Below are positions 44,504-53,976 of a stretch of DNA of 64,000 bases, in pieces; within the stretch, counting starts at the first letter, position 1, and each line of letters begins with the position of its first letter. Under the pieces are notes generated by a model. The model worked only from the letters and a program-made list of their open reading frames with translations, was not told the origin of the DNA and searched no databases. Both the position numbers and the translations under genes were made by a program. The stretch lies in the NCBI RefSeq assembly GCF_009711975.1, contig NZ_VIKW01000014.1, forward strand, positions 1 through 64,000. The letters are read 5' to 3'. Source of the DNA: Anabaena sp. UHCC 0204. Its GTDB lineage: Bacteria; Cyanobacteriota; Cyanobacteriia; Cyanobacteriales; Nostocaceae.

Positions 44504-46189
44504 ATGACGCAGCGCCATAAATCTGCCCATAAAAATTTTTACTACGGTGGTATGAGTAAACGCTTTGCTTCTAGACTACCAGCACAAAGCCTCTGTTTGT
44601 TAAGTAGCTTTAGTCTTCTCGGTAGCGGTTTTGTAGTTGCTCAATCGGAAACTTCATCAATAGATAACATTGTCCCCACTATTGAGAATTCCCAACCAAC
44701 AGCAGTTAAAAATCCAGTCCAGAAAGAAATTGTGATTCCAGAAACAGTAAAGTCACAACCAGATTTTTCAGAACGACAAGTGAGGCTGAAAAAGAGGCTA
44801 AATAATAAAAATGTTTCGGAAGCAAGAGAAGTTGTTAAAGATTCAAAATCTAAAGTTGAAAATAATCAACTTCCTGCTAGTGTCAGAATCACAAAACCCA
44901 AGGTTAAAAATACTCAACCTACCGCTAGTGTTAGAATCACAAAACCCAAAGTTGAAAATACCCAACCTACCGCTAGTGTCAGAATCACAAAACCTAAAGT
45001 TGAAAATACTCAACCTACCGCTAGTGTCAATGAAGCTGACTCAGTAATCAAAAAACTTCCCGAAGTTGCCCAACCAGTTAATAATTCCCAAAATACTGCT
45101 AAGAAAACAGGGAATAACACTAAGGATTATAACAACGCTTATATTGATCCTACCGATTACAAAAATACAGCCACAGGTAACTATGAACCACCTAGTTCTG
45201 TCATCGTTACAGAACGTTCTAGTGGTTGTCAGGCAACTGTAGCAGCCGGACAAAGTGCTGGAAGTGGTTGCGCTAAAACTACTCAGACTCCTAATGTGGC
45301 TAAGTCGAAAGAATCATCACCGACTTGGCTGAAAAAAAGTGAAACTGCTAAATTATCTCCAGTTTCCCCTCAAAGAAAATTAGACGCACCAACTATAACT
45401 GCAAACAGAAAGCAGGATAATAGTGTTGCTGGGGCTGTTGCTCGTAGTGTTAGTAAAGTTAGTCAAAATAATTGGCAGGTTTCCAGAGCTAATACTAACA
45501 GTCATACAAAGGCTGCTTATAATGCTAATCGCTTTGTTCCTAGTCCTAGAGAATTTAGCACTACAACTGTGAATGCTACTCCTATTGCTCCACAATTAGG
45601 TAGTTTACCAGCACCGATGATTGAGGGTAATTTTGCCCCCCGTCCTAGTATGGTGTCTTATGACTTCTCTCTAGCATCAGTATTACCGCAAGTTCCTTAT
45701 ACTAATACTCTTGCTTATCGTGGTGGTGGTTCGGGAATGGTATTTCCACTAGCTGCTGCTGCACCAATTACTTCTTTATTTGGCTGGCGGATTCATCCTA
45801 TCACAGGCGATCGCCGTTTCCACGCTGGTACAGATATAGGTGCGCCCACAGGAACACCAATTTTAGCAGCGTCTAAAGGTCAAGTAGAAACAGCTAACTG
45901 GTTAGGTGGTTATGGTTTGACTGTAATTATCAATCACAGTTCTGCTCAACAAAGTCTCTACGGACATATGTCAGAAATTCTTGTTCAACCCGGTCAATGG
46001 GTAGAACCTGGAACTGTCATTGGCCGAGTTGGTAGCACTGGTAACTCCACTGGACCTCACCTGCACTTTGAAGTCCGTCACCTCACCCAAAATGGATGGG
46101 TTGCTGTTGATCCAGGTGTACAGTTACAAGGCGGCCTGAGCCAGTTAGTTCAAACTACACAAGATAGAAGAACAGCACAAGCTCAGTAA
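44504..46189 (+). CDS. M23 family metallopeptidase, secreted, with internal repeats
   Basis: This is a likely peptidoglycan endopeptidase of the cell envelope. It has an N-terminal hydrophobic signal/anchor (~29-46: LCLLSSFSLLGSGFVV), a long low-complexity Ser/Thr/Lys linker, a 16-residue repeat unit at ~123-174 (SVRITKPKVENTQPTA-like) and a C-terminal M23 domain with FHAGTDIGAPTGTPI (zinc His and Asp) and GPHLHFEVRH (His-x-His). The linker length would place the enzyme across the periplasm. 561 residues. It lies after birA with ~160 bases between. Confidence 0.9.
   Translation: MTQRHKSAHKNFYYGGMSKRFASRLPAQSLCLLSSFSLLGSGFVVAQSETSSIDNIVPTIENSQPTAVKNPVQKEIVIPETVKSQPDFSERQVRLKKRLNNKNVSEAREVVKDSKSKVENNQLPASVRITKPKVKNTQPTASVRITKPKVENTQPTASVRITKPKVENTQPTASVNEADSVIKKLPEVAQPVNNSQNTAKKTGNNTKDYNNAYIDPTDYKNTATGNYEPPSSVIVTERSSGCQATVAAGQSAGSGCAKTTQTPNVAKSKESSPTWLKKSETAKLSPVSPQRKLDAPTITANRKQDNSVAGAVARSVSKVSQNNWQVSRANTNSHTKAAYNANRFVPSPREFSTTTVNATPIAPQLGSLPAPMIEGNFAPRPSMVSYDFSLASVLPQVPYTNTLAYRGGGSGMVFPLAAAAPITSLFGWRIHPITGDRRFHAGTDIGAPTGTPILAASKGQVETANWLGGYGLTVIINHSSAQQSLYGHMSEILVQPGQWVEPGTVIGRVGSTGNSTGPHLHFEVRHLTQNGWVAVDPGVQLQGGLSQLVQTTQDRRTAQAQ
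44870..45025 (+). repeat. Three-and-a-quarter in-frame 48-base tandem repeats in the M23 gene
   Basis: Units 44870-44917, 44918-44965 and 44966-45013, plus a partial unit to 45025, each encode P-x-A-SVRITKPKV-x-NTQ. The copies differ by only a few bases, so this part of the linker has expanded recently. Confidence 0.9.
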
Positions 46190-46356
46190 TTTAGGGATAG
46201 GGGATTGGTGATAGGGGATTGGTGACTTGCCCTGAGCGTAGCTGAAGGGTTGGTGATTGGGAAACTTATTTCTGCTCCCCTGCTCCCCTGCCCCCCTGCT
46301 CCCTGCCCCTGCCTCTTCTCTGTCACCTGTCACCTGTAACCTGTCACCTTCCCCCT
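46190..46356. repeat. Low-complexity spacer with short tandem repeats
   Basis: GGGGATTGGTGATA-type units (46198-46226), CTGCTCCC units (46275-46310) and CACCTGT units (46324-46348) fill the spacer between the convergent M23 and ribE genes. These are degenerated STRR repeats. Confidence 0.75.
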
Positions 46357-47013
46357 CTATAAATACCCATTTTCCGCTAAAAAGGCATTTGTAATTTCCT
46401 CTTGTTGATGATGATTTTCAGGCGTTAGGAATTTTTCTACATATTTACCAAGGATGTCTCCTTCTAAATTTACCCAACTACCAGCGATTAAATGACTAAG
46501 ATTAGTTTCGCTATATGTCAAGGGGATGACGGCAACTGTAAACTGAGATGACTCTGAGTGATAGTCAGCTACAGTCAGACTAATACCATTGACAGCAATG
46601 CTACCTTTAGGGACTATATAGCGGGCGATCGCTTTTGGGGCAACAAATTTCATTTCCCACGAAGTAGCAGTTTGTTCAGATGTGATTAGCTGACCAATTC
46701 CATCTACATGACCCATAACAAAATGACCGCCGACTTTACCACCTACCCGCAGCGATGTTTCTAGATTCACATATCTTTGTTGAGTTTCTTCTTTGCCTAA
46801 TGTAGTGCGGCGGAGGGTTTCTGGTGACGCGGTGGCGATAAACCCATCTCTTAATATTTCTTCAACTGTCAAACATACCCCATCTACGGACACACTATCA
46901 CCATAGGCTAAGTCTTGAATGATCATCTCTGGCTGACTAATATAATTAATCTGCCAAGAATCTGCTTCTAAGGGTTTTATGGTTCCCAAACCTTGAATTA
47001 ATCCTGTAAACAC
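46357..47013 (-). CDS. ribE: Riboflavin synthase, alpha subunit
   Basis: The enzyme dismutates two lumazine molecules to riboflavin. The 218 residues contain two lumazine-binding repeats: MFTGLIQGLGTI with DSVSVDGVCLTVEE, and the second GGHFVMGHVDGIGQL with GSIAVNGISLTVADY. ATG 47013 starts the conserved MFTGLI. It is monocistronic. No FMN riboswitch is visible upstream. Confidence 0.96.
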   Translation of the reverse strand: MFTGLIQGLGTIKPLEADSWQINYISQPEMIIQDLAYGDSVSVDGVCLTVEEILRDGFIATASPETLRRTTLGKEETQQRYVNLETSLRVGGKVGGHFVMGHVDGIGQLITSEQTATSWEMKFVAPKAIARYIVPKGSIAVNGISLTVADYHSESSQFTVAVIPLTYSETNLSHLIAGSWVNLEGDILGKYVEKFLTPENHHQQEEITNAFLAENGYL

Positions 47014-47414
47014 AGCTTTTGCAAAAGTAAATCTATTTATTGCCTAATTCTGGCGGAAATCAACTAATAATTCCAGGAGAAAATGTAAAGCTTCTGAATT
47101 TAATTTCTTTCCTTATTTGGTAAATGAATATTAATACATTAGCATCAATCTCAAGGCATACTTGAAGGAGAAGGTGAAAGCAGGATGAAGGATAAAATAT
47201 GAAGAATAGATAAACCTCAAATTTCAGTCTTGAGTTAAGTTAATTCTGTCATTTACCAACAATATGGCTGATGCCACGCTACGCTATCGGAGTTTAAGAG
47301 AAGCATTATAGACAAGAAAAGACCTATGTTAATTTCTGTCCCAGAAAGAACTGAGAAACTGTACTATCTGCTACATAGTTCCAAGCGATTAAAGAATTTT
47401 AGAGGCTGAACCAA
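47014..47414. other. Intergenic region between divergent ribE and DUF151 genes
   Basis: About 400 bases with both promoters. GCCACGCTACGCTATC near 47273 looks like part of a common repeat. No small gene, riboswitch or clear operator was found. Confidence 0.5.
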
Positions 47415-47912
47415 ATGATAGAAATGAAAGTCGCTGGTATAGCATTAGATGCGATCACCCGCAGCCCGATTGTACTTCTGAAGGATGGTTCAGATCGTCG
47501 CGCTTTGCCAATTTACATAGGCCAGGAACAAGCTAGGGCAATTATGGGGGCAATGGAAAATCAAAAGCCTCCTAGACCTTTAACTCATGACCTCATCGTG
47601 AATATTCTGGAAGCATGGAATATGACTTTAGATCGAGTTATTATTCATACTCTCCAAAAAGATACTTTTTATGCTGCGTTGATCCTGCAACAAGGTGATG
47701 TCAAAAAGGAAATTGATGCTCGTCCTAGTGATGCGATCGCCATTGCTCTCCGCACAAATACTCCTATTTGGGTCATGGAAGAAGTAGTCGCTGATGCTTC
47801 TATTCCCGTAGATCGTGATGCTGATGAAGCTGAACAGGAAGCCTTCCGTGAATTTATTTCTAATCTTCGTCCGGAGGATTTGATTAAGCGATTTGGTAAT
47901 GGTGATAGCTAA
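47415..47912 (+). CDS. Bifunctional nuclease family protein (DUF151)
   Basis: The 165-residue protein matches DUF151: MIEMKVAGIALDAITRSPIV, LPIYIGQEQARAIMGAME, LTHDLIVNILEAWNMTLDRV and ARPSDAIAIALRTNTPIWVM. Plant members have DNase and RNase activity; bacterial members are mostly uncharacterised. The C-terminal acidic tail (DRDADEAEQEAF) is typical. No operon partners. Confidence 0.9.
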   Translation: MIEMKVAGIALDAITRSPIVLLKDGSDRRALPIYIGQEQARAIMGAMENQKPPRPLTHDLIVNILEAWNMTLDRVIIHTLQKDTFYAALILQQGDVKKEIDARPSDAIAIALRTNTPIWVMEEVVADASIPVDRDADEAEQEAFREFISNLRPEDLIKRFGNGDS

Positions 47913-47957
47913 AATCTGATAAACTTCTGAGGATTTCACCAAAAACCTAACTTTTTT

Positions 47958-47985
47958 GTAGGGGTAATTCATGAATTACCCCTAC
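47958..47985. repeat. 28-bp perfect palindrome, internal part of a MITE-like element
   Basis: GTAGGGGTAATTCA and its complement form a perfect palindrome. The same centre is found in the MITE-like element at 35384-35477. The flank TTTTGTGTAAGTCGTG (about 47996-48011) resembles the right end of that element with substitutions, so this is a decayed copy between two convergent genes. Confidence 0.75.
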
Positions 47986-48013
47986 TTTTGAGATGTTTTG
48001 TGTAAGTCGTGAA

Positions 48014-49162
48014 CTACTTTTTAACTGGTGTGCCGCAGGGATAAGTAGCTACTTTTTCTTGACTACTTTCACTTACTGGCTTGTCTTTAGCTGCTAGATA
48101 ATCTTTTTGCAAAGTATCTAATAAAGCTTCGCGTCTGTCATATAAACGCTTGAGGGGACGGGGTGGACATTGATTAAGAACGTAAGCTGTCACCAAAGGC
48201 AAAGCGATCGTACTGTCAGTATAACACACAATTGCGCTAGGTAACTCATCAGGGTCAATTTTACCCCAACTTACAGCTTCGGCTGGAGTCGCACCTGATA
48301 AGCCACCTGTATCAGGACGAGCATCAGTAAACTGGATAAAGAAATCATGTCCCCGTTCTTCTAGCCCTAATACCTCGTGAATTTGCGGTTGTGTTTGTAA
48401 TAAAAAGTTCTTAGGACTGCCACCACCAATAATTACCGCTGCACTTTTACCGTCAGTTTCTCGCGCACTATAGGCGATCGCTGCTGTTTCATTTACGTCA
48501 ATAGCGGGATCTAATACCAACTTTGAACCTTCTAAAGCCAAAGCTGCGACATTCATCCCAATAGAACTATCACCAGGCGAAGAAGTATAAATAGGTACGC
48601 CACATTCATAAGCTGTGGCTAATAAGCAAGAATTTTTGACACCTAATTGCTTTTCTACTTCCCACACACATTTACCTAACAGATAATGAAATTCAGCCGT
48701 TCCCATGCGTTTTTGGAAAGGTTCTGCTTGGAGAACTTTGCGAATAAAAGCGTCGGTTTCTAGCAGTACGTCGTAACCAAAAATAATGTCATAAATTCTG
48801 ATAGTTCCTTCTTCCCGCAATTTGACATCATCTAAAAAGGGACTACCAGCAAATAGTTCAAAACCTAAACCATAGTGCATATCATGGTAAAGATTCGCAC
48901 CGGTGCTAATCATCCAGTCAATAAAACCATTGCGAATTAAAGGCGCAAAAGCAGAAACGCCAAAACCTGCCGGTGTCATCGCCCCGGAAAGACTAACCCC
49001 GACAGTTACACCCTCTTGAAACACATCCTTAGTCAGCAGTTGACAGGCTTCCCTCAACCGGGCTGAGTTGTAAGCAGTAAAATAGGTATCAATCAAATCA
49101 ACCACGCTAACATTGTTAGACATTGGTATAGGTGCAATTTTCTTACCTTGCTGTTTTGACAT
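48014..49162 (-). CDS. Deoxyhypusine synthase-like protein
   Basis: The 382-residue protein from ATG 49162 ([14 protein letters not shown]) matches the deoxyhypusine/homospermidine synthase family: [62 protein letters not shown] and [20 protein letters not shown] with the catalytic Lys. Bacteria lack eIF5A, so the true product is probably a polyamine such as homospermidine, or another aminobutyl transfer. The start is 101 bases from the divergent TPR-CHAT gene. Confidence 0.88.
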   Translation of the reverse strand: MSKQQGKKIAPIPMSNNVSVVDLIDTYFTAYNSARLREACQLLTKDVFQEGVTVGVSLSGAMTPAGFGVSAFAPLIRNGFIDWMISTGANLYHDMHYGLGFELFAGSPFLDDVKLREEGTIRIYDIIFGYDVLLETDAFIRKVLQAEPFQKRMGTAEFHYLLGKCVWEVEKQLGVKNSCLLATAYECGVPIYTSSPGDSSIGMNVAALALEGSKLVLDPAIDVNETAAIAYSARETDGKSAAVIIGGGSPKNFLLQTQPQIHEVLGLEERGHDFFIQFTDARPDTGGLSGATPAEAVSWGKIDPDELPSAIVCYTDSTIALPLVTAYVLNQCPPRPLKRLYDRREALLDTLQKDYLAAKDKPVSESSQEKVATYPCGTPVKK

Positions 49163-49263
49163 TTTTGGGAAATCCTGAATAGTAAATACACTGAATATAA
49201 TGTTATCGTATTCAAATGTACGGAAGTTGCTAAAATGTTTTGTAGCGATGTGAGTTAGCAACC

Positions 49264-52200
49264 ATGCTCAGACGGATTTGGCAGTGGATCAAAAGGTTTT
49301 GGCGGCGTGTATTTATGAAAAAACCCACTTCTGCACCTGTGGAAGTAAAACCAGCGCGACGATTAACTGATGCTGAGTATGAGGCTTTATTTTTCCGGTT
49401 GTTGGCTAAGGTTGAACAGGGGTTGACCAGGGGAGGAGTCAAGGGGTTATTAGCTGTCAATGGTGTGACTGAGGCTGAGTTAATTATTTGGTTGCGGGGG
49501 TTTGGGGAAAGGTTATTAGTTGCTGATGCGCCCAATCAGGAGTTAGGTAGGCGTTTGGTACAGTTGCGTGATTTGGGGATGGATTTAGGTGAGGTGGCTT
49601 ATCAGATTGGGGTGCAGTTGCAACCAGAGGAAACGAATGATGTTGTTATCCCATCTGCAAGCGAAGAAATAACGGAAGTTGGAGAAGCAGAAACTTGGTT
49701 AAATCGTGGTAATGAGCAATTGATGACGGGGGATTTTGAAGCTGCTCTTGCCTCCTATGACCAAGTTCTCCAATTTAAACCTGATGACCACCAAGCTTGG
49801 GACAACCGGGGTGCTGCGTTGGGGAATTTAGGAAGAAATGAAGAGGCGATCGCCTCCTTTGACAAAGCTCTATATTTCCAACCTGACTTCTACCAAACTT
49901 GGTACAACCAGGGTATTGCGCTGAGAGATTTAGGGAGATATGAAGAAGCGATCGCCTCCTTTGAGAAAGCTCTAGATATCCAACCTGAATACCACCATGC
50001 TTGGCACAACCGGGGTGCTGCGCTGAGTGATTTAGGGAGATATGAAGAAGCGATTGTCTCCTTTGACAAAGCTCTATATTTCCAACATGATGACCACTAT
50101 ACTTGGAACGGACGAGGTATCGCGCTGAGAAATTTAGGGAGATATGAAGAAGCGATTGCGTCCTTTGACAAAGCTCTATATTTCCAAATTGACTACCACT
50201 ATGCTTGGTACAACCAGGGTATTGCACTGAGAGATTTAGGGAGATATGAAGAAGCGATTATATCCTTTGATCAATCTGTGCAGTTTAAATCTGACTACTA
50301 CCATGCTTGGTCTGAAAGAGGTGTTGTGCTGGGTAATTTAGAGAGATATGAAGAAGCGATTGCGTCTTTTGACAAAGCTCTAAATCTCCAACCTGACTAC
50401 CACTATGCTTGGCACAACCGGGGTGCTGCGCTGAGTAATTTAGAGAGAGATGAAGAAGCGATCGCATCATACGACCAAGCTCTTCAATTTAAACCTGATT
50501 ACCACCAAACTTGGCACAACCGGGGCATTGCAGCCGGACAATCAAGGAATTGCGATCCCTACCTGAGTTTATTGAGTGCTGTAGCCAGAAGAAATCCCGA
50601 TCTCAACCAGCGTGGCTATGATGGTAAATTAGCAAGTTATGAAGAAGGGTTGAAATATTGTCCCCAACCAGAAGCTCAAGGTTTATTACATCAGGCAATT
50701 GGTAATGCTCACTATTTCCAAGGTTTAAGCCAACGCCACCCCCGCACCTATTACCGCAAAGCCGTTAAAAGTTATAACGAGTCCCTCAAATTCCTGACAG
50801 TGGCAGATTTTCCCCAATTGCGCCTTGAGGTTTTACGAGACTTAATTCGCGTCCATTTGCATTTGGGCAAAACCACAGAAGCACAAGAACTGAAAAGACT
50901 AGGAACAGACTTATTGAGGCGCTTGTTAGATGAATCTCAAAACCCAACCCAGAAAAAACAACTAACCTTAAAATTTGTAAGTTTTCAACAATTCACTGTT
51001 GATTTAGCCGTGCAGTCTGGTAACTGGTGTGCAGCCTTAGAGTTAGCAGAAGAAGGCAAAAACGCCTGTTTAGGTTGGCTGTTACCTAATTTACCTGAAG
51101 ATTCAACTTCCAAACCTCATCAACCCAAACTAGCCCAAATCCAACAACTCCTCAATCCCACCACAGCCATAGTTTACTGGCATCTCAGCCCCTACGCCCT
51201 CCACACATTCATCCTCACCGAGAACAAACCACCCGTTATTCTGCAAACCTCCAGCCAACACTTACAGCAATTTGAAACCTGGACAAAAACCTGGAATGAA
51301 GAATACAGCAAACACCGCAAAGGCAAAGATTCCCTCCCAGAAGCACAACCCACTTGGCGAGATCACCTACCCTCAAAACTGCAACAACTCAGGGAAATTC
51401 TCGACATAGCCGCCATTGTCAACATCATCAATGATCAAGAATCCAACTCCATCCAAAACCTAATTTTAATACCTCACCGCGACTTACACCTATTCCCACT
51501 CCATGCAACATTTCCTGATAACTTCACCATCACCTATTTACCCAGCGCCCAAATAGGGATTAACTTAAAAAAATTCAACCCCAACCCTACCCCAATTCAT
51601 CAATTACCCATACTCAGCATCGAAAACCCCAATCATGAAGGCTACGGTAGCTTACCATACGCAGAAATAGAATCAGCCGCCATCAATCAACTATTCCCAA
51701 TTTCTCAACAACTCGCCCAAAACCAAGCCACCAATCAAGAAGTTATCAACGCTTTGCAAAATAATTACGGTATTCTGCACTTCACCGGACATGGTTTTTA
51801 TAACTTTAACAATCCCCAAAAATCTGCCTTAGCATTAAGCGGCAAAGACTTATTAACACTAGAAGAAATTTACAATATTCCCAACTTAAATAAATATCAA
51901 CTTGTCACCCTTTCCGCTTGTGAAACAGCCATTACCAACCAACAAACCATCACGGCGGAATATGTAGGTTTAGTCAGTGCCTTTCTTGCCCAAGGAGTAA
52001 ACACCGTCATTAGTACACTATGGACTGTACCCGACAACTCCAGCGGCTTTTTTATGATTTATTTTTATTGGCAACTAAAAAAAGGGAAACCACCAGCACT
52101 GGCATTAAAAAAATCTCAAAAATGGTTATCTAATTTAACATTTGCCAAACTAGAGAGAATTTATAAATTAATCTTCCCCAAACTACCCAGAGAAGAAGTA

Positions 52201-52323
52201 CCATTACGTCCATTTATCCGCCCATATATTGCAGCTATACCATCAATGTCTATTGCGGAGAAACAGCAAAAACTATATGCAAATCCTTATTATTGGGCAG
52301 GTTTTACCATTACAGGCTGTTAA
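49264..52323 (+). CDS. TPR-repeat protein with C-terminal CHAT (caspase-like) protease domain
   Basis: The 1019-residue protein has an N-terminal domain (~1-125), eight nearly identical 34-residue TPRs (~142-413, [20 protein letters not shown] pattern), a helical middle (~420-690) and a CHAT domain (~700-1019). The catalytic pair is His843 in [10 protein letters not shown] and Cys886 in [16 protein letters not shown] proteins are caspase/separase-like peptidases; several act in antiphage or cell-death systems when a partner senses a signal. The repeats are so alike at DNA level (102-base units) that recombination between them is likely. ATG 49264 fits. No cognate substrate gene is obvious. 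Confidence 0.9.
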   Translation: MLRRIWQWIKRFWRRVFMKKPTSAPVEVKPARRLTDAEYEALFFRLLAKVEQGLTRGGVKGLLAVNGVTEAELIIWLRGFGERLLVADAPNQELGRRLVQLRDLGMDLGEVAYQIGVQLQPEETNDVVIPSASEEITEVGEAETWLNRGNEQLMTGDFEAALASYDQVLQFKPDDHQAWDNRGAALGNLGRNEEAIASFDKALYFQPDFYQTWYNQGIALRDLGRYEEAIASFEKALDIQPEYHHAWHNRGAALSDLGRYEEAIVSFDKALYFQHDDHYTWNGRGIALRNLGRYEEAIASFDKALYFQIDYHYAWYNQGIALRDLGRYEEAIISFDQSVQFKSDYYHAWSERGVVLGNLERYEEAIASFDKALNLQPDYHYAWHNRGAALSNLERDEEAIASYDQALQFKPDYHQTWHNRGIAAGQSRNCDPYLSLLSAVARRNPDLNQRGYDGKLASYEEGLKYCPQPEAQGLLHQAIGNAHYFQGLSQRHPRTYYRKAVKSYNESLKFLTVADFPQLRLEVLRDLIRVHLHLGKTTEAQELKRLGTDLLRRLLDESQNPTQKKQLTLKFVSFQQFTVDLAVQSGNWCAALELAEEGKNACLGWLLPNLPEDSTSKPHQPKLAQIQQLLNPTTAIVYWHLSPYALHTFILTENKPPVILQTSSQHLQQFETWTKTWNEEYSKHRKGKDSLPEAQPTWRDHLPSKLQQLREILDIAAIVNIINDQESNSIQNLILIPHRDLHLFPLHATFPDNFTITYLPSAQIGINLKKFNPNPTPIHQLPILSIENPNHEGYGSLPYAEIESAAINQLFPISQQLAQNQATNQEVINALQNNYGILHFTGHGFYNFNNPQKSALALSGKDLLTLEEIYNIPNLNKYQLVTLSACETAITNQQTITAEYVGLVSAFLAQGVNTVISTLWTVPDNSSGFFMIYFYWQLKKGKPPALALKKSQKWLSNLTFAKLERIYKLIFPKLPREEVPLRPFIRPYIAAIPSMSIAEKQQKLYANPYYWAGFTITGC

Positions 52324-52394
52324 CTTAATTTAAACCCAACAAAAAACCCCGACTCCTTAAAGAAATCTGGGTTCTGAAAGATATTTAATTCAGC

Positions 52395-52610
52395 CTAAAT
52401 AATCTCCTGTTGCAAAACCCGAACCTGTTCAATAGACAATTCAGTAACTTGAGCAACTTGTTCTAAACTTATACCAATTCCTAACAAATTTAAAGCTATC
52501 TTTTTTGCTGTTTCCGCCATACCTTTGGCCTTACCCTCAGCCATACCTTTGGCCATACCTTTAGCTTTACCTTCCTCAAGAATTTCTTGATAAATCACTG
52601 ATTCGCGCAT
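52395..52610 (-). pseudogene. Duplicated 3' end of the Rpn-type nuclease gene
   Basis: A 71-codon frame from ATG 52610 reads MRESVIYQEILEEGKAKGMA and continues to LLGIGISLEQVAQVTELSIE. It is a near copy of the last ~76 residues of the gene immediately upstream on the same strand, with fewer and different KG-x-A units. It lacks the nuclease domain, so it is either a decayed duplicate or a small protein with only the C-terminal helix region. The duplicates share a 4-base gap. Confidence 0.75.
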
Positions 52611-52614
52611 AATT

Positions 52615-53445
52615 TTATGATTCAATCTCCTGTTGCAAAACCCGAACCTGTTCAATAGATAATTCAGTAACTTGAGCAACTTGTTCTAAACTCATACCAA
52701 TTCCCAACAAATTTAAAGCCACCTTTCTTGCTGTTTCAGCCTTACCTCTAGCTTCACCTTTAGCTTCACCTTTGACTATACCTTTGGCTATACCTTTAGC
52801 TTCACCTTTGGCCTCACCTTCTTCAAGAATTTCTTGATAAATCACTGATTCGCGCATCATCTCACTCCTAAAGATTTTCTTAATTACATTTCTATCTAAC
52901 ACCAACCCTGCTAAAATACTGGTAGCAGCCGCTATATCCCGTTGTTGCTGTTGGTCTTTAATTGCTGCCACAGCTTGTGCTACCTGGCTTAATACTATTG
53001 TAGGATCTTTTGTCTGACTTAGCACAGCAAATGGCAATAACCCAGGAACGCTCATAAACCTTTCTGTTGGTTGCTCCCATAGACGGATAACTTCAAAATC
53101 ATGGTAAGTATTGCTTAACTTAAAACTGTTTTTATGGACTAACTCAGAACCTGTTTTTCGCAAATAAATTACTACTTGACGCATTTCTTTATGAGGAAAT
53201 AGCCGATATCCTCTCACCCGGTAATCTAACATCCTAAAGGGTATATTATCATCAGGATCTGTTTGAAATTCGATATGTAACACTAAATTATCTGATTGTA
53301 ATAATATTAGTGAATCAGCGCGAATTGGTTCGTTAGATAATTCTGTAGGGCTAAGTTCCGTTAATTTCATTGGTGAACCTAGTAACCATGTTGCTAAATC
53401 GTCTTTAAAATTCTCGGCGAGATATTTACAGATATTGTCGTACAT
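52615..53445 (-). CDS. Rpn family recombination-promoting nuclease / putative transposase
   Basis: The 276-residue protein from ATG 53445 (MYDNICKYLAENFKDDLATW) has a PD-(D/E)XK-like core: IRADSLILLQSDNLVLHIEF (Glu then Gln), QTDPDDNIPFRMLDYRVRGY and QVVIYLRKTGSEL. A C-terminal region has KG-x-A repeats (AKGEAKGIAKGIVKGEAKGE) and a helical tail. Rpn proteins are mobile nucleases common in cyanobacteria. ATG 53445 is preferred over TTG 53466. The KG-x-A tract is encoded by 12-base repeats prone to slippage. Confidence 0.82.
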   Translation of the reverse strand: MYDNICKYLAENFKDDLATWLLGSPMKLTELSPTELSNEPIRADSLILLQSDNLVLHIEFQTDPDDNIPFRMLDYRVRGYRLFPHKEMRQVVIYLRKTGSELVHKNSFKLSNTYHDFEVIRLWEQPTERFMSVPGLLPFAVLSQTKDPTIVLSQVAQAVAAIKDQQQQRDIAAATSILAGLVLDRNVIKKIFRSEMMRESVIYQEILEEGEAKGEAKGIAKGIVKGEAKGEARGKAETARKVALNLLGIGMSLEQVAQVTELSIEQVRVLQQEIES

Positions 53446-53574
53446 GATATTTAAAAGCCTTGACAATCTATTCAGTTAGGGTAGACATTGAAAAATTTGA
53501 TTAATGTTAACCTAAATGATGTCAAATAAAATTAAGCTACCAATTTTTTGTATCTACCTTTTACCAAATTTACC

Positions 53575-53976
53575 ATGAAAGACAACGATATTATCAGTGT
53601 ATTTGCTTTTTTAACTGCTCTTGGTCAGTTAGATACACCACTGCCTTTTGATATTCAATCTCAAATTAATAATATTGGTAAAGCTATAGAGTTAAATTCT
53701 AGCAATATTCGTGGTTTGGACTTAATAGCTGAAAGTTATCCAGATTTAGATCGGATTTATCAGCAGGAAGTCTTGAAAATTCGCGGTCTTATCGGTGAAC
53801 GAAACAAAAGTTTACCACCTGAACCTTTAAACAATAAACCAACTAATGAATTGACGAATGCAGCAGTTAATGTTTTTAATAGTTATGATTCTGTAGATAC
53901 TGCTAAAAAAGTTACCACCTCCAATTTCATAACCAAAATTCTCGCATTTATTACAGGTAACGCAAATAATGACTGA
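53575..53976 (+). CDS. Small helical protein of unknown function, first of a two-gene unit
   Basis: The 133-residue protein from ATG 53575 (MKDNDIISVFAFLTALGQLD) contains a compact N-terminal helical domain (~1-85, ending IYQQEVLKIRGLIGERNKSL), a hydrophilic linker and a hydrophobic-leaning C-terminal segment (TTSNFITKILAFITGNANND). No family is recognised. It overlaps the 470-residue membrane protein gene by 8 bases, so the two are coupled. Its size and position resemble adaptor or sensor partners of effector systems, which is speculation. Confidence 0.6.
   Translation: MKDNDIISVFAFLTALGQLDTPLPFDIQSQINNIGKAIELNSSNIRGLDLIAESYPDLDRIYQQEVLKIRGLIGERNKSLPPEPLNNKPTNELTNAAVNVFNSYDSVDTAKKVTTSNFITKILAFITGNANND

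Noticed and set aside
44811-45047. 78-codon frame in the second frame of the M23 repeat region
   Set aside because: It is produced by the 48-base repeats (a multiple of three keeps every frame open) and has no start signal.
47014-47414. FMN riboswitch before ribE
   Set aside because: The conserved RFN-element motifs are not found on either strand in this spacer.
49775-50227. 150-codon antisense frame over the TPR repeats
   Set aside because: It repeats with the same 34-residue period as the TPRs and is a shadow of the sense repeats.
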